This document shows positions 41,361-61,350 of a stretch of 64,000 nt of DNA, piece by piece. The DNA is taken from the NCBI GenBank assembly GCA_964057225.1, contig OZ059899.1:14330501-14394500 (forward strand). The letters are read 5' to 3'. Source of the DNA: Auanema rhodensis (Eukaryota > Nematoda > Chromadorea > Rhabditida > Rhabditidae). The notes beneath the pieces are model-generated. The model was not told the DNA's origin, did not search any database, and saw only the letters and a program-made list of their open reading frames with translations. Each line of letters begins with the position of its first letter. Position 1 is the stretch's first letter. The position numbers were made by a program, and so were the translations under genes.

Positions 41361-44300
41361 ATGGAAGAAATTCCGGCTGAAGTTGAAGCTACAACTTCTA
41401 ATACTAGTAGTCCTGTAACGGATAGTGGCGAATCTTTAGGAGATGATCAAACTCTGCGATTTAAAAATTTGTTCGATAAGTATAGTCTTCAGCTAAAAGA
41501 ATTAGAAAGGTTAGCTTTATTTTAAATTAATTATTATATAATTATTTTATTTTGTAGATTAGAAGAACAAAATGGTGAATATCGTGAAAAGTTATTAAGA
41601 ACTATTCGTGAAAGAGATTTAAATGATGAACTTTTGAAAAATGTTAGGGAAGAAACTAAGAAAGAAGCTGATGAGTTGAAAAGGAGGGTAAAAGAGTTGG
41701 AAGTCCAGCTAAAGACAGTTCAAGTATGATATTTTATTTTTTAAATTCTTAAATTTAAATATTTCGAATTTAGGATAAAGCCTCAACTCAAGAAACCCAA
41801 TTTAACAACAGCATGAAGGATATATCCAATAAGTACAACACATCTATTGCTCAGGTAACTTGATTTTCAATTTTATTTCCTTCATGTTCTATATTTAGAT
41901 TTCCAAAAAGGCTGACCAAGCTGAGAAAGAAAAGAATGAAGCCGTCATTAAGTATGCGATAAGAGAAGCAGAAATTATGAAAGTTCGAGCGGAAATGCAG
42001 AAGAAAGATCAAGTATTTGTTTTCTATTTTCCAGTTATTTATTCCATATATTAAGGAAGTTCGTGAAATAGCTTCTGAAAAGGAAAAATTGCAAAAATCG
42101 CAAGATCAGGAAAATGTTGAAAATCTTGAAAAAAACGTGAATTCATTACGAGTTGATTTGGAAAAATTGAAAAACGAGAAGTTTGACTTAGAAAATCGCC
42201 TTAAAATGTCTGAGAAACGGGTTGAGGTAATGGAAACCTTGAGTTATTTTTCTTATAATTATTGTAGGCTTCTCAAACTTCTGTTAATGAGCTTAAACAA
42301 CATTGTGAAGTTTTGCGAAAACAGCTGATTAACACGAAAGAAGAAAGGAGCCAGTTGTATAATGAAAATAAAGAACTTCATGCTAAAAGCCAGGTAAGAT
42401 TAGATTGTTAGATGTGATAACATACTTTTCGATTTTAGTTACAAGAAAACCGTTTACAACTTGAATCTCAGTCAGCATCAAAGTCTCATTCAAACTTTGA
42501 ATCAAGGATTCATGAGCTTGATAGTGAAGTATCCCGTTTGAAAACTGAGAATTATTCATTAAATGAACGCATGAATACTATTAGCAAGTTAGATAATGTA
42601 ACCTTTACGTTAATTCTTAAATCCCATATTTCAGAGAGAATTTAGATTTATTAACTAAACTTCAAAATTTGGAAGATAAGTTGGACCTTGAAGAGGAAAA
42701 TCATACTCTTGCTCGTAAAGAAATTCTCCGATTATCATTGTTTGAATCACAAGTGAAAAAGTAAGATCTTTGTTGATGAATTCATATTCTTAACTGAAAT
42801 ATAATTTTAGAAGTGCAGATAGAGCTGAACGATCAGAAAAAGCCCAAAACTCTGCTGAGCAAGAGCGAGATGTTTGTTTTGTTTATCCATATTTGTAATT
42901 TATGAGGCTTTCAGATTGCTGAAAAAGAAGCGGAAGAATGTCGCCAACAAGCCGAGCGAATGCTTCAAATCACTGAACAGCTTAGTCAAAGAAATAGTCA
43001 ATTTGCCAGTGACATGGAAAGAGAAAGAGAAAAGGTAAATATTTTTATCTGATAACTACTTTTTCATATTCTTCATGTGTTTTCTTTTGTAATTCAACTA
43101 TCTTTTAGAACCATGTGTTAGAACAGGAGTTAGTTCAAGTAAAAGGGTCATTATCGAGAGCTGAGAGTCGTATTGTCGATCTTGTAAGCCATCCATATAA
43201 GCCTAATTAAAATTTCTCATTTGTTTTGTTTTAGGAGAAGGATTTACAAGAAGCTCAGGGATCATCTGACAGTGAAAATTCTCGACTGAAGGAAGAGCTG
43301 AAAATAAAAATCCAACAAGTTCAAGAACTCTCACAGAAGTTTTCAGAAGAAAAAAATGATTTTGCAGCATACAAAAGAAAACAAACTGCAAATGTTAAGG
43401 TAGTTTTTCGATGAACGTTCGGTAAAATTGTATGAAAATAATTTCAGGAGTTGAAACAAGAAGTAGCCAGCTTGAGAAAGCAAATAGATGCAGGACAGTC
43501 TGATAGTTTTCTTAGTGCTTCAAATTCGAATAGTAACATACCTAGTATATCATCTAGATCGCGAGCTAGTTCAATCACAAGTTTAGACAGAACAACGGTA
43601 TGTTTAAGTAAAATAATTTTAATTATTTACAATATATTTTAAAGAATTGTTCTCAAGAAGAGCCTCCTTCCAAACCAACAGAAGAAGCAGCTGCTTCAAT
43701 GCAACAAGCTATGGTTGATAAGGTATTTCTTTGTTAAAATCTATTTATCCTTAATTGTCTTTTGTTTTCTTCAGATTGTTCAGCTTCAAAGAAAATTAGC
43801 GCGTAGAACGGAAAAAATAGAATTTTTAGAAGAACATGTAAAGCAATGTTTAGAAGAACTTCAAAAGAAAACAAAGTATATTAGATTAAAAAGTATTCTC
43901 ACCTTAAAAAAATATTTAGAATCATCCAAAACTATGCATTACGTGAAGAAGCTGCCTTACTATTACCTCGGGATGCATCTTTGGAACAGGTAATTAGCTT
44001 TTATGTTTAAGAAATAGTTTCTATGTTTGTTGAATAATGTTTTTAGCTTTTTGAACTTTGTGAAGTTGTACAGGCAAGTTTTGTAACACTAAGTATTGTG
44101 GAATGTTTAATGTTGTTGTCTATATATTAAATTAGTGTGAATGTGTGTGCTTGTGAAAGCTTGTATCCGTATTTTTTTCTGTTATATGAACTGTTGTAAT
44201 AATCTGATTTCAGGTTCCTATGCTTAAGAAAGGATCAAGCTATGCCTTAATGGGATCAATTTTCAATACGGGTGACAAAAAAACACTTCAACTAGCTACA

Positions 44301-44493
44301 GAGGTCAATGCACGTCTACAGGCTGTCCTCGAAGATACTTTGCTCAAGAATATAACTCTAAAAGTAAGTTACAAACTTTATAATGATGCTTATGATTTAA
44401 ATATTTCAGAATTCTGTTGAATCACTGGGAAATGAGGTGTCGAAACTAACACGAGAGAATAGAGTGCTACATATAATGCAAAACAAAGATTAA
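41361..44493 (+). CDS. CCDC186 / CCCP-1 coiled-coil protein
   Basis: Long coiled-coil protein (roughly 700 residues, about 16 exons) of the trans-Golgi/endosome that acts with RAB-2 and EARP in dense-core vesicle cargo sorting in worms (family knowledge). Almost the whole sequence is heptad-rich (for example LEEQNGEYREKLLRTIRERD). The C-terminal conserved block is recognisable: QRKLARRTEKIEFLEEHVKQ, then NYALREEAALLLPRD, then LQAVLEDTLLKNITL, ending HIMQNKD at TAA 44491-44493. A Ser-rich non-coiled segment lies near 43.50-43.59 kb. The ATG at 41361 follows an acceptor at 41349. An alternative start at ATG 41153 spliced from 41171 (donor GTGTGT) to 41350 would be in frame and add nine residues. 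An optional 27-nt exon may lie at 44047-44073. The gene converges on the TRPC gene. Confidence 0.88.
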
Positions 44494-45212
44494 CAAATCA
44501 CACATATATATGCATACATACACTCATACAGACATATATATATATATAGAAATATATAACATTTTATTATATTTATGCTAATTTATAACGTTAACTATTC
44601 TATTGTTTTCTAGTCAAAACATAATCCCTTTTTACTGGTTTTGTCAAAGCTTGCAAACAAAATCTCTTGATTTCTGTGATATATATCACTCATTTCCTTA
44701 CAAAGGTCTAATATTTATAAATCTTTATTAGATATATAATTGTAGAAATCTTGGAAAATCTCTGAAACTCATAACAAATCATCGGTATCCAATTGAATTA
44801 CAGTGTCGCTCTTGGGATCTTTCTTCGCGAAACAGTTATTGTCAGGTCCAACTGCCGTTGTGTTCCTATGATATAGCAGGATGATTCGAGGAAAATATCA
44901 ACACTTCAATTACACCTTCTAAGGCTGTTATTCATGTTGCTGTTGGTATTATTATTTGAAACATGAGCTAGGTACCCCACTGGAAGAGGTCCAGCCTGAC
45001 AATCGAAGCTCATGCTTTTCTTCTTGGAACCTCTGTCAAGTAGTTGTCGAGTTGGGTATTTGAAGCTGACCTAGAAGTTCATGCTATTGTCATCTAGAAA
45101 ACAGTTTATTAAACCTTTTTCTTTAATTTCTTCCAATTAAGTTGGCTGAGTTTGATCGGAGAAGCTTTCCTTAAAACATTACTCATGAATAGGGGAAATG
45201 AGATGATGCAGC
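44494..45212. other. convergent 3' region of CCDC186 and TRPC genes
   Basis: The 719 bp between two facing stop codons must hold both 3'UTRs. It contains a short TA run near 44540 but no standard AATAAA close to the CCDC186 stop. No separate gene was seen. Confidence 0.6.
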
Positions 45213-51169
<5,957 letters not shown>

Positions 51170-51610
51170 GTCGTTGTCATAGTACCTGAAAAATCAAAAT
51201 TGTGAATGAAGCTAAGGAGAAAGGTAAACGGAAAAGCATCAATATCAACCGATTCACAGAGAAAATCCAAATAAAATGAACAAAAAAAAATTTCTGATTT
51301 CAAAATTAATTAGAATTTGACGTCAAAACGTCAAACGCTATTGGTTGACGATGAAGACGAACGTCGAGAGATTTTTGAGTTGAAGGCATACTTTGAATAA
51401 AGCGTTTGTTTCAAAAATATAAAAAGGATAAATAGTTGAAAGATTAAAAGTATAATATAAGGAGAAATTGTGAGAAAACTTTATAAAACAATAGATTTTT
51501 AACTATATGACATAAATTGAAAAAAGTTATATTCTGTCTTGAGTTGTTCACTCTTTTTCTTTTCTTTGAAAAGTATATTATAAAATTTTTATAAATTAGA
51601 TATAATATAT

Positions 51611-51650
<40 letters not shown>

Positions 51651-54649
51651 AAAATGAAGTAAAGTAGGATAAGATGGAAAAAAAACTTTGTAACGACATC
51701 AAATATTTAAGATTTTTGTTATAAAACGCATCGAAATACATATGAACCCATGGGGATATGCTGAAAGACGAAGATGTGAGCCAGGCTGAATATGGCATCA
51801 GTCCAGTCCAATTTCAAAAAAATAAAATCATTAATGAGCTTGAAGTTGATGATGACTATGATGATAAGTAAGCATCTTTTGAGAATTTTCTTCAATTGTC
51901 TTCTTACGCATTTGGCATAAACAGCAATAATAACAACAAAAACAATAATAATAATAAACAACAAACGGATGCAGTTGCCGGTATGATGACGAATGCTACA
52001 TGTATGGCATCGTTATCATATTGACAGACAATGAAACTAGCTAGCTACCACCAGCTAAGCATGTAGACACATCTTTTCATTTTTTTCTTTTCATTTTTTC
52101 AGTTTTAAGATGAAATTTTAAGGCAAATACTTCATTTCAATTCCGTTTTGGAAGGGATGAACGAGTGACATAGTAGTCATGATGATGATCATCATCATCA
52201 TCGTCATCATCATTTCGTTTGCTTCATTCTTTTTTCATTTTACTTGTATTAAGTTGACTGACTTGATCTAGAAAATCCAACAGACTTAATCCATGAGATA
52301 CATACAGAGAGAGAGAGAAAGAGAAAGAGAGAGAGAGAGAATGCCAAGACAGCACACAAGAATTGGATGAAACTATGCTTTGATGAAACAAACGTTTATG
52401 TTAATATTACTATACCATATCATATTAGGTTTGTATGAATATAAACTTGAAACTGATGTATGAACACAAGAATAGATCTGTTAATTTCTTCGTTTGTTCC
52501 GTTTCAAAATATTCTATTTGTAATATAAAAAGAAATATTATGCGAAAACGCTGATTAGATATGCAGTTACTCAGACGAGAAAGGACATCTTGGTTCAGAA
52601 TGAGAGATAGAGAGGGAGAGAAAGAATAGAACTTAACTTAGCAGATTGGTCCAAAAAGCTATTTTCTATGATCAGAAAACATAAAATTGATCTCTAATTG
52701 GAATAATCCATAATTCAGTTGTCGCATATGCCTTGCTTGAAGGAGTAGCGAGTAGTGCTGATGGTGGTGATGGTGTTGGTAGTAGTGGTAGTGCGAGATA
52801 GAAAGGAAAGCATTTATTGTGAAATTGAATAAAAGTTTTTTTTCGCTTTATACAGCTTCTTCGTCTTATTCGCCTTTTTACTCGGTTTTTTCCTCTCTAG
52901 CCTTTTTGGCGCCATGCAACTTAACAGAACATGAGGAGTTACAGCAACATTCATATGTCACGTCACCAGCAACATGCATAGGGTGTTGCACAGGGTGTAT
53001 GTGAAGAAAGAGCAAGATTCCAATTCATATGATGCTGTTCTGGCTGTGATACTTCTTTAAATCGTAATTAGGCAAACTTGAGCAGATGTGCCCTCTGGGC
53101 AAGAGCTTGAGTGGTCCTGCTGCTCTGAGATCTCATAAGACGTAAATGCAAATTTTAATACCTATTTGAATGAATATGGACGGGAGAATGAAGAAGAACA
53201 AGATCTTTCGTTAAGGAAGTCGGAGAGTACATATACAGCCTCAGGGCATGTCCAGCTGCTTTAGCCTGATGGATAAGCTTGTTTGTTCTTAGTAACCTTC
53301 TCGAAAAGATGACAAGTACTATGAAATTGTAGAATGAAAAGACACGCAGGACTGAGAGAGAGTGAGAGATAGAACAAGACAGAGGGAGGTGGTGATTTCC
53401 AGAACTTTAAAATTGAGGAAGATCAAAAAGGAGTAAAAGGAAAGAGAATGAGTAGGTGGAGAAGGAGGGGAGAAGCAGAAGAGAAAGCTTAAATCAAGAA
53501 AGACTAGGAGACATGTGAATGCCATAAACGTTTATATTAAAGATAATATATTATAATAATAATATAAATAAGGTTTAACTATATCATATGATATAGAAAT
53601 AAAATTAAAAATTGAAATATACATCATGAGATCATCTGAAAAATATAGCTGAGAATGAAAACGTTTTCAATAGGACTAAAGATATAAACTCAATCCGAGT
53701 TGATGCAATTTGCCACCCTCTCGCACTTACTCCATAGAACTTGAATGTCTTTACGATTGAAAAGTCGAATAAATTTAAAATATTTAGAAGAAAAATGCTT
53801 ATGAAAATCAAAAATTTACAATGTGTGCTTATGAATATACATATAATTAGTGAAAGAATTATCGGAAAATGACGATTGAGCGGTAATTGATGAAACATTA
53901 TATGAATGGATGTTAATCTGTTGATAAGCAAAAGCAAAATTTAAAAAGGAAATTGTTGAAAATGCATGTAAAAAAGAAAAAAAAGGCCGGAATTTGCATT
54001 GTAAGCAACAAGTAGTAGAGAAGGAAAAGCTGATGACGACAACGACTAACATGCTGATGATGATGAGTATGGAGAAGTTCAAGATGATGAAGTTGTAAGC
54101 TTTAATTCAACTTAAAGTAAGCTCAATATTTCGAGTTCTAATCAACATCACAACAACATATTTCCAAGACAATGAAATAGGAAATGAAGCTGAGTTGCCA
54201 AAAAGTTTTTGGAACATCTGGATACAAGGTTGAGTAGATGAGGCATGATTCAGTTATGATAAATGAAATATACATATGTACATCTGTATACTTTTATAAT
54301 CAAAAAAAAGTAAAAATAAATAGAGAAAGAGGGAGAATAGAGAGAGGGACAGAGAGAAGGAGAGAGAGAGAGAAAACTGAAGGTGGCGGTGCTAAGGGGT
54401 GAGGGAGGGAAGACAAGATGTTGAATGAACAGATGAAAAAGCTCATAAGGACCTTCTTTATTTATGCAATTATTCTCCTTCTGCTTAGCTATACTCTTCT
54501 TATATTTAGCTCCCCGAAGGGCTTTTCTGGGTTGGTCTGAGCTTATATGATGAGCTTGTGGTACGAGTTCATCCGAACCATATAAACATATGTATGCATA
54601 GTTTGACAATATGATCAAATTATAAATTTAAATTTATGAAAGAAAAGCC

Positions 54650-54670
54650 TTAACTATATGATATAGTTAA
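54650..54670. repeat. 21-bp AT-rich palindrome
   Basis: Arms TTAACTATAT and ATATAGTTAA around a single G. A related element with 9-bp arms and a 3-nt spacer lies at 62302-62322 in an intron of the phospholipase B-like gene. Confidence 0.75.
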
Positions 54671-55306
54671 TATTCAGATGACATTGCTTATATGAAGATA
54701 TCAATCGTAGATATGAATATCATGATTACATAGAAGTAAAAGGAAAATAAGTGAGAACTGGTTGCAAAGTCAAATCATGAAGTTCTAAGGCTAACCTTTC
54801 AAAAACAAAGATGTTCGAACACGAAATAACTGAATAATTAAGTCAAAATGACATTGTGAGATAGAATTATTAAGATAAACTATGTGAAAATTGGAAACGA
54901 ATTATATTAAGAAGAGAAATTATAAGATCAAATCAGCTATCATCGTTGAAAAAAATCTCTAAAACGAGAAAATAAAAAGGTTATATTGAACACAATACAT
55001 AAAACGCACACACATATATACACACATACACAAAACATTAAATCTAAAAAGAGGAATACACAATAAGGAATAAAAGGAAAACGAGGGAAAGAGAGAGAGA
55101 AAAAGTGAAAAAGAGAGAGAGAGATAGAGAAAGAGAAAAAGAGAGAGAGGGAGGTCGCCAAAATGGCAACAGAGAATGAAATTCTAGGGAAGAAAACTGC
55201 TCCGAGTCGATTGAATTACCGGTTGTTAACATATCAATTGAGCACACAACGACTTAGCTTGTAAACCGACAACATAACATAGTTCTGAGAAGAAGGGAAT
55301 ACGTTC

Positions 55307-55323
55307 AGAGAGAGAGAGAGAGT

Positions 55324-55390
<67 letters not shown>
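55307..55390. repeat. interrupted (GA)n microsatellite
   Basis: About 84 bp of GA units with a few T or A interruptions. Confidence 0.95.
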
Positions 55391-55601
55391 GTTGATATGG
55401 AGCAAGAAGAGAAATAAGGAGAAAGAGATTACTAGAGGCGGGTAAGAAGTAGAGGTCAGAGAATGAATTTGAAAACTAAAAAAGAGAAAAAGCAGCGTCA
55501 AAGAGATAACTCGAACCTTTTAAGAGAGATTGGTTCGTAGAAACTGTGCCATTGGTGCAGAGATTGAAGAGAGCACGAGAGAAGACAGGAAAACGAGGTG
55601 A

Positions 55602-55960
55602 CTAGTGTAGAGGAGTAACAGCATAACTCGTATCAGAGAAAGGATGCAAATACTGAAGATGCTGCTTGTCAGTTAGATCAAAATCCTTATAAGGATTGAC
55701 TTCCTGACCCAATTGAGATTTGTGAGGACCTGTCAGTAGGCGAGAGAAGAGCATAAGATGTTCGACTGAAGTAAGCCTCGATAGCAACATACGATAAGCT
55801 GGAATTACCGAAAACAATTCAGAATGTTCAAATAGTCGAAATTTGCAGAAGTGTAAGGTGAGCCAGAAAAAACCATTTGAGAAGCTAGTAAGTTCCGGAA
55901 TCTGAGCTTGTCAGCTGTGCAATGAACTTCATCTAGAGCTCCAGCATCTTGATCCAGAGA
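55602..55960 (-). other. possible two-exon coding segment (unassigned)
   Basis: Exon-like 55816-55960 follows an acceptor (cgacttgtag) and is open for 48 codons. An 86-bp GT-AG intron follows, then 55602-55729 continues in phase to a TAG at 55602-55604, for about 90 codons in all. It contains DEVHCTADKLRFRNLLASQM and NPYKDFDLTDKQHLQYLHPF. The composition is balanced and not repeat-derived. The donor (AATT|GTTTTC) is weak, no upstream exon was joined and no family is recognised. It could be the 3' end of an unrecognised gene or chance. Confidence 0.25.
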
Positions 55961-58698
55961 CTACAAGTCGTTAGTTGGACCAACTATTATCACTAAAATG
56001 TGACAAAAAAAGTTTTATAACGATGATGACTGGTCAGCCTGAAGAAGAAGTGAAACCAGCGAAATACAGCAACTGTTCGTCATAAAATTGCCGGAGGGCA
56101 ATTGAGCGGAACAGGCAATAAAGAAATTTCAATTAAATCATCAGTAATGATAAATTGAATAAGAAATCAGAGATTTTTTTGTTTGAAAAATGAATGAGGA
56201 TGTAAACTGAGAACAAAAATTGAAGATATGTGAAGAATTATAACAACTTAAATAGGTATAACTTAGAAAACTTTTAAGTAGATATCATTAGCTTCAATTT
56301 TCTATATTATATAAAATTTATATAATTAGATATAAATATACATAAATATGTGAATATTAGTAAAATATAATTAAGATTTAATAGATAATTTGAATAAGCA
56401 TTCGTTTAGAATTACAACCTTTAAAGATAAATAAATCTTTAACTATATGTACTACATATAATATAGTTTTACGTGTTATTTATAAAATACATTAAAGGTA
56501 AAAATGATGCCGAAACGAAAGTTTTATTTTACATTGAAGACGTATTTCGTGAATGTTTGTTGATAGCCAAGCTCCCCCCCCCCTTCCAGTCCAAGGCAAG
56601 CCGATATAGGCTTCGTAGAGCTAGGCCACGTCTATAAATGCACCAACAGACACATATAATAACGACACAAAAAATACTCAAAGTTGACGTGAAGTAGTTG
56701 AAAAGGTGCTGAAAGAAGACGAAGAAAACATCAACAACTATTCGAAATAGCAGGAATATGCGGATGTTTGCCGGTCAGGTGATGATGAGAATGAGAATGC
56801 TGATGAGAATGCTCGAATCTGGCCAACATTCATTACAGCTCGTTCAAAAGCCGTAAACGGGAACATAACCGTAACAACTGTTCCTAGACAGCAAGGATAG
56901 AAGTAGGATTGTGATGAGGGATCAGTGGCCTATGTGTCGGCTTCCAAAGGCAGAATAGATGCGATATTGAGCAGACAGGGATTACCGAGATGATGACATA
57001 CAAGCCAGCATACATCCAAGGTCAAAAAACTTTTTCATTTTACTCAAAAGGTGAGAGAGATAGGAGGGAGCAGATATTAAAACCTTTTGTGAGCTCGAAA
57101 AAGAAAGTTTAGCAACGAAGCTTCAAGAAGTAGAAGAAGCTTATGAAAACAAGGGAATCATGGAATATATGTCTAACTATCGGTTCAAACACCTTCATAT
57201 ACAAAGAAAGACGAGCAAGAAAAGTGAAGAAAAAAATGAGAAAACAAGAGAACATGTGAACGACATAAGATGAAATGAAGTAGATGTTGACGTTGAATAT
57301 GCTGAAGCATCGAAAAGAGATTAGGCAAGACGAAACAGAAGATGTAGCTCAAGCAGATGTTGAAGCATGAGCCTTGAATAGTGATGAAAGTGAAGAAGCT
57401 ATGATGAAGACAAGCTCTCATACATGACATATGTGAGAAATCAACTAAATCAACGATCTCTACGATGACTATGATGTTACTGCTACTGCTGACGAGCTAC
57501 ACGACGATGAGGATGAAGATGAGCACACACACACACACAACATACCAGTATGATGAAGCAAACGATAAAGACACGATGATCGCTTATAATGATGAAGAAA
57601 CCGAAGAAGAAGATGATGATGGTGGTAGTGGTGTCAATGCAAACGTAAAAAGCAAAAAAACGAAGATGACAAAGCCATCGATTAAGATTATAGAAGAAGA
57701 TCTTCATGAGCATCTACATACCGCCAATAGAAAACATGAAGAAGCATACAAGCTTCTTCCAGAGCATAAGCATCTTCTATACTATATTACACAAACTTGA
57801 TTTGATTTGTATATTCTGCTAAGTGCAGAAGACACAACGACAAAGCATGTACGGATACAAACTATCATGAAATCACATATAGTTAAGATAAACTGACTGT
57901 CAAGAAAAGTTTTTATATTTTTCTTGTTGTTTTAAGTAATGTTGTTGTTTTGTTAGTAATATGATTTCAAGAATAAAATTATATAGAGTTTGTATAATAT
58001 ATAAATACTTATAAATAAAAAATAAAATATACTATATACTATATTATATAGATAACTATATATACATAATATATATGTACAGAAAAGGAGAGAGAGAAAG
58101 AGAGATAAAGAGAGAGAACGAGAGAGAGAGAGAAAGAGAGAATAAGAAATAGATACAAAGTATGTTATAGAGTAGGTGGGATGAGATATACTTATCTTAA
58201 TAAAAAGTATAAAACTAATTAAATAAATAACTAGCATTAATTTTTTTTAAATTCAATAATAATTAAAAATAGTTATTTTCAAAAGATTATTGAACAAAAA
58301 AATTGCGTGGAAACCGACAAGATTGAAAGTGAAAAATTGAAATGCAGGAGGGAGGGGGGCGGACGAACGAAGAGGAATAAGCACAACCATTCTGAGTCAA
58401 CTAAATGTACGAAATGAATTAACTCATCTTTAAAATTAGATTTTACGTGAACATTTCACGTCAACTAATGAATAAGTAGAATTTATTACTGAGATTGAGA
58501 GAGTAATATGAAAATAGTAGTACTGTTAGAAAATGAATTAACATTGGTGCACAAGAATAAGAAAGAGAACAAAACGAATTTTTGCTATCAAAAATAAATT
58601 TTTTGATCATTAAAGATAACTATAAATATAGAATAAGAAAAATAAATATATGAAGATATAGAAAAAGAAGAAGAGAGATATAGAGATCGATAAAGATG

Positions 58699-58763
<65 letters not shown>
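58699..58763. repeat. (GA)n microsatellite
   Basis: About 32 units with two A interruptions. It is followed 265 bp to the right by a facing CT-rich array. Confidence 0.95.
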
Positions 58764-59029
58764 GATAGGTAGGGAGGTAGATAGAGATATACACGTATAC
58801 ATAGAGAAATACGGAGAATCGCATAAGAATAAAATGAAAACTATAACTAACAAACATATAATTTGTAAAAAGATCTGCATGTACATGTTAAGAATAAACA
58901 AATAGTAAAGAGAGTAAAACAAAAAAGGAAATTGCAGTAGTAAGGTGAGATATTATTAAAATAAAAAAGTATAGATAGAAGAATAAGGAGGAACAAACTT
59001 TTTTCTCTAAATATATCTCTAACCGCTTA

Positions 59030-59099
59030 GCTCTCCCTCTCTTTCTTTCTTTCTTTCTCTTTTTCTCTCTCTCTCTCTCACTCTCTCTCTTTCTCTCTG
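59030..59099. repeat. CT-rich tract
   Basis: Imperfect CT/CTTT units on plus, complementary to the GA array at 58699-58763. Confidence 0.85.
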
Positions 59100-60590
59100 T
59101 ATGCCTATCTTTCCCGCGTACTGGTTGTTGTTCTCTTTTTTATTTAATTCCTAAAAAAATCGAAGAACAATCTAATAAACGACAAAAAAAAATAAGAGAA
59201 ATATGTAAGTGCAGGAGGAAGTGGTGTAAGCTGTAATGAGGCATATCTGCAGAATACTTACGATATTTGATATGTGGCCAGAAATGAAAAGTATAAAATA
59301 TATAGATTATATGATATGGTTATGATAATTTTTAATTTGTATTCTATTTATATTTGAATCTTTATAGGTTATTGAGAAAAGAGAAAGAAGAGAGATGTTC
59401 CACCATACGGAAAATGCTATTACATCGTTTTAACGGAAATTCTGAATGCAATGATGTGGATAGAGCATGGCTGTGGCAGAATGATGGCGGATATTGAAAC
59501 ATTACTATCAAAATCTGAAAAGAAGAAGATGTTATTGAATCATTCAAGTTGGGCTAAATGAGCCAGATGAGAAGTTTTAATTAAGAGATTGGATTGAGAA
59601 CATCAGCAAAGATGTCCTGAGGGCACGTTGTATGCATGTGTCTGTCAAACTCTCATGTATGGATGGTTAGCAGAAGAAATAAGATAAGAGAAGCAAAAGC
59701 TTTGAAACATGAGAAATGAGGAAGAGCTAAAAGACGGAATCGGATAATGGACACGGAGGACGAGAACAATGTGAACGATGTCAACTAGTGGAAGCAGTTG
59801 AATCAGAATGATGATAGGTCGTTGCCGGTTTTGCGGTTCCGATGCCCTTTTTCCGGTCAAGAGCAGGTTGGAAAAGCCTGAAAACTTAATTAGATATAGC
59901 TATGCATCTAGAATCCTTTTCTTTTAACAAAAATTAAGAAAGCAGATGCTGAAGATGAGGAAGCGAATAGAAACATTTATTTTTTCTTATGAAAAGCAGA
60001 TGATGTATAAGGTGACGATGATGGTCATATCCCGGCTTAAGGGGTTTTCTTCTGTTTTTTTCTCAATTTTAAGGAACAAAAATGCTGAGCATATGCTGCA
60101 CAATTCATTCATACACACAACAAACAGCAAACAAAATGTAAACATTGAACAACATATATTGCTTTTTCAAAGCATTTTCACAATCTAAAATCATATTTTT
60201 ACTGAAAATAAGAGAAATCGTCTTCATCTGCTCTCTTCTTTTAGATGATCTTTGTCAACAGGTTTCAGCTTTGTCTTTTTCGTTTAAAGCTTCTCCTGCG
60301 TTTTGTGCATCAGAAAAAGTAATCGCTGCAATTCTATTGCAATGGGCATGAGATGAGACTCCTTCGATTTAACATCCATGGATATAGCTGGAGCACAATA
60401 GCTGTGCTTTTTCGGTTTTTGACGTTGTCAGTGTTGATTTGACGATGTGAAAAGATGATTGTTTTTAAGCCATTTAAACAGAATCATTCTTTTTCAAATA
60501 TTTTAAAAATTGTATGAAATATTATATAATTAAAGAGATTGTGATTAAAATATTACAAGAGAATACAGATCCTTATAAGAGAAGGCAAGA

Positions 60591-60600
<10 letters not shown>

Positions 60601-60644
<44 letters not shown>
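60601..60644. repeat. (GA)22 microsatellite
   Basis: Perfect GA units on plus. Another array of about 12 units lies at 61170-61194. Confidence 0.95.
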
Positions 60645-60648
<4 letters not shown>

Positions 60649-61162
60649 GAAGAAGCTGACGATGATGAAGAAAATGGATATAGAATGAAAGAAACAAAAA
60701 GCTTTTTTCTTTTTCTTCTTCATTTGTTGTGGGAGAAACTAACTCAAATTTCATGAGGTTTAGATGAAAAACATCTCATAAAATAATATAAATATCACTT
60801 TATATCTATTCTATTCTTCTTCTTTTCTTTTTTCTTTATTTATTTAATTTCATTTATTCTTCATTTTATTCAACATTACCAATTTTTTAATATTATACTA
60901 TATATAAATATATATATATGTTATGTATAATATAAAATAATATGATAATAATATTTAAATTATTAAGTAATTTAATTAATATTGTATTTATAATTCTATA
61001 TTTTTTAATAAAAGTTTAATTATATAATCATCAAATTAGCATGACATGTGTATTCGAAAGATTTCCAACTTTAAGACAATTCAAGGTATAGAGAACGATA
61101 GATGAAATGTTTGAGAGTGTATGAGAATATGAGAAGGGATAGATAGAAGAGAATAAAAAAGA

Positions 61163-61199
<37 letters not shown>

Positions 61200-61350
61200 A
61201 GAGAGAGGGACAAAGAGGGACAAAGAGAGAAAAAGAAAGAGAGAATGTGTGTGTGGGGCAGATATGAAATCAGAAATCATTGATAAACAGACAGATCATA
61301 GAAGTTATTCTCTAATTAATCTATAATATAAGAATACTATTCATATTCTA

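Larger units (their letters stand above)
51186..61350. other. repeat-rich region between the TRPC and phospholipase B-like genes
   Basis: About 10 kb upstream of the TRPC gene and downstream of the phospholipase B-like gene. It contains many GA arrays on the plus strand, TA arrays (for example 51615-51647), GAT tracts and short AT palindromes (53578-53595, 54650-54670). Any 5' exon or promoter of the TRPC gene should be here, but none was confidently identified. The Asp/Glu-rich open frame at 57465-57800 is attributed to GAT/GAA repeats. Confidence 0.6.

Noticed and set aside
57465-57800. Asp/Glu-rich 111-codon open frame
   Set aside because: GAT/GAA and CAC repeats explain the composition; no splice or start evidence beyond an ATG run.
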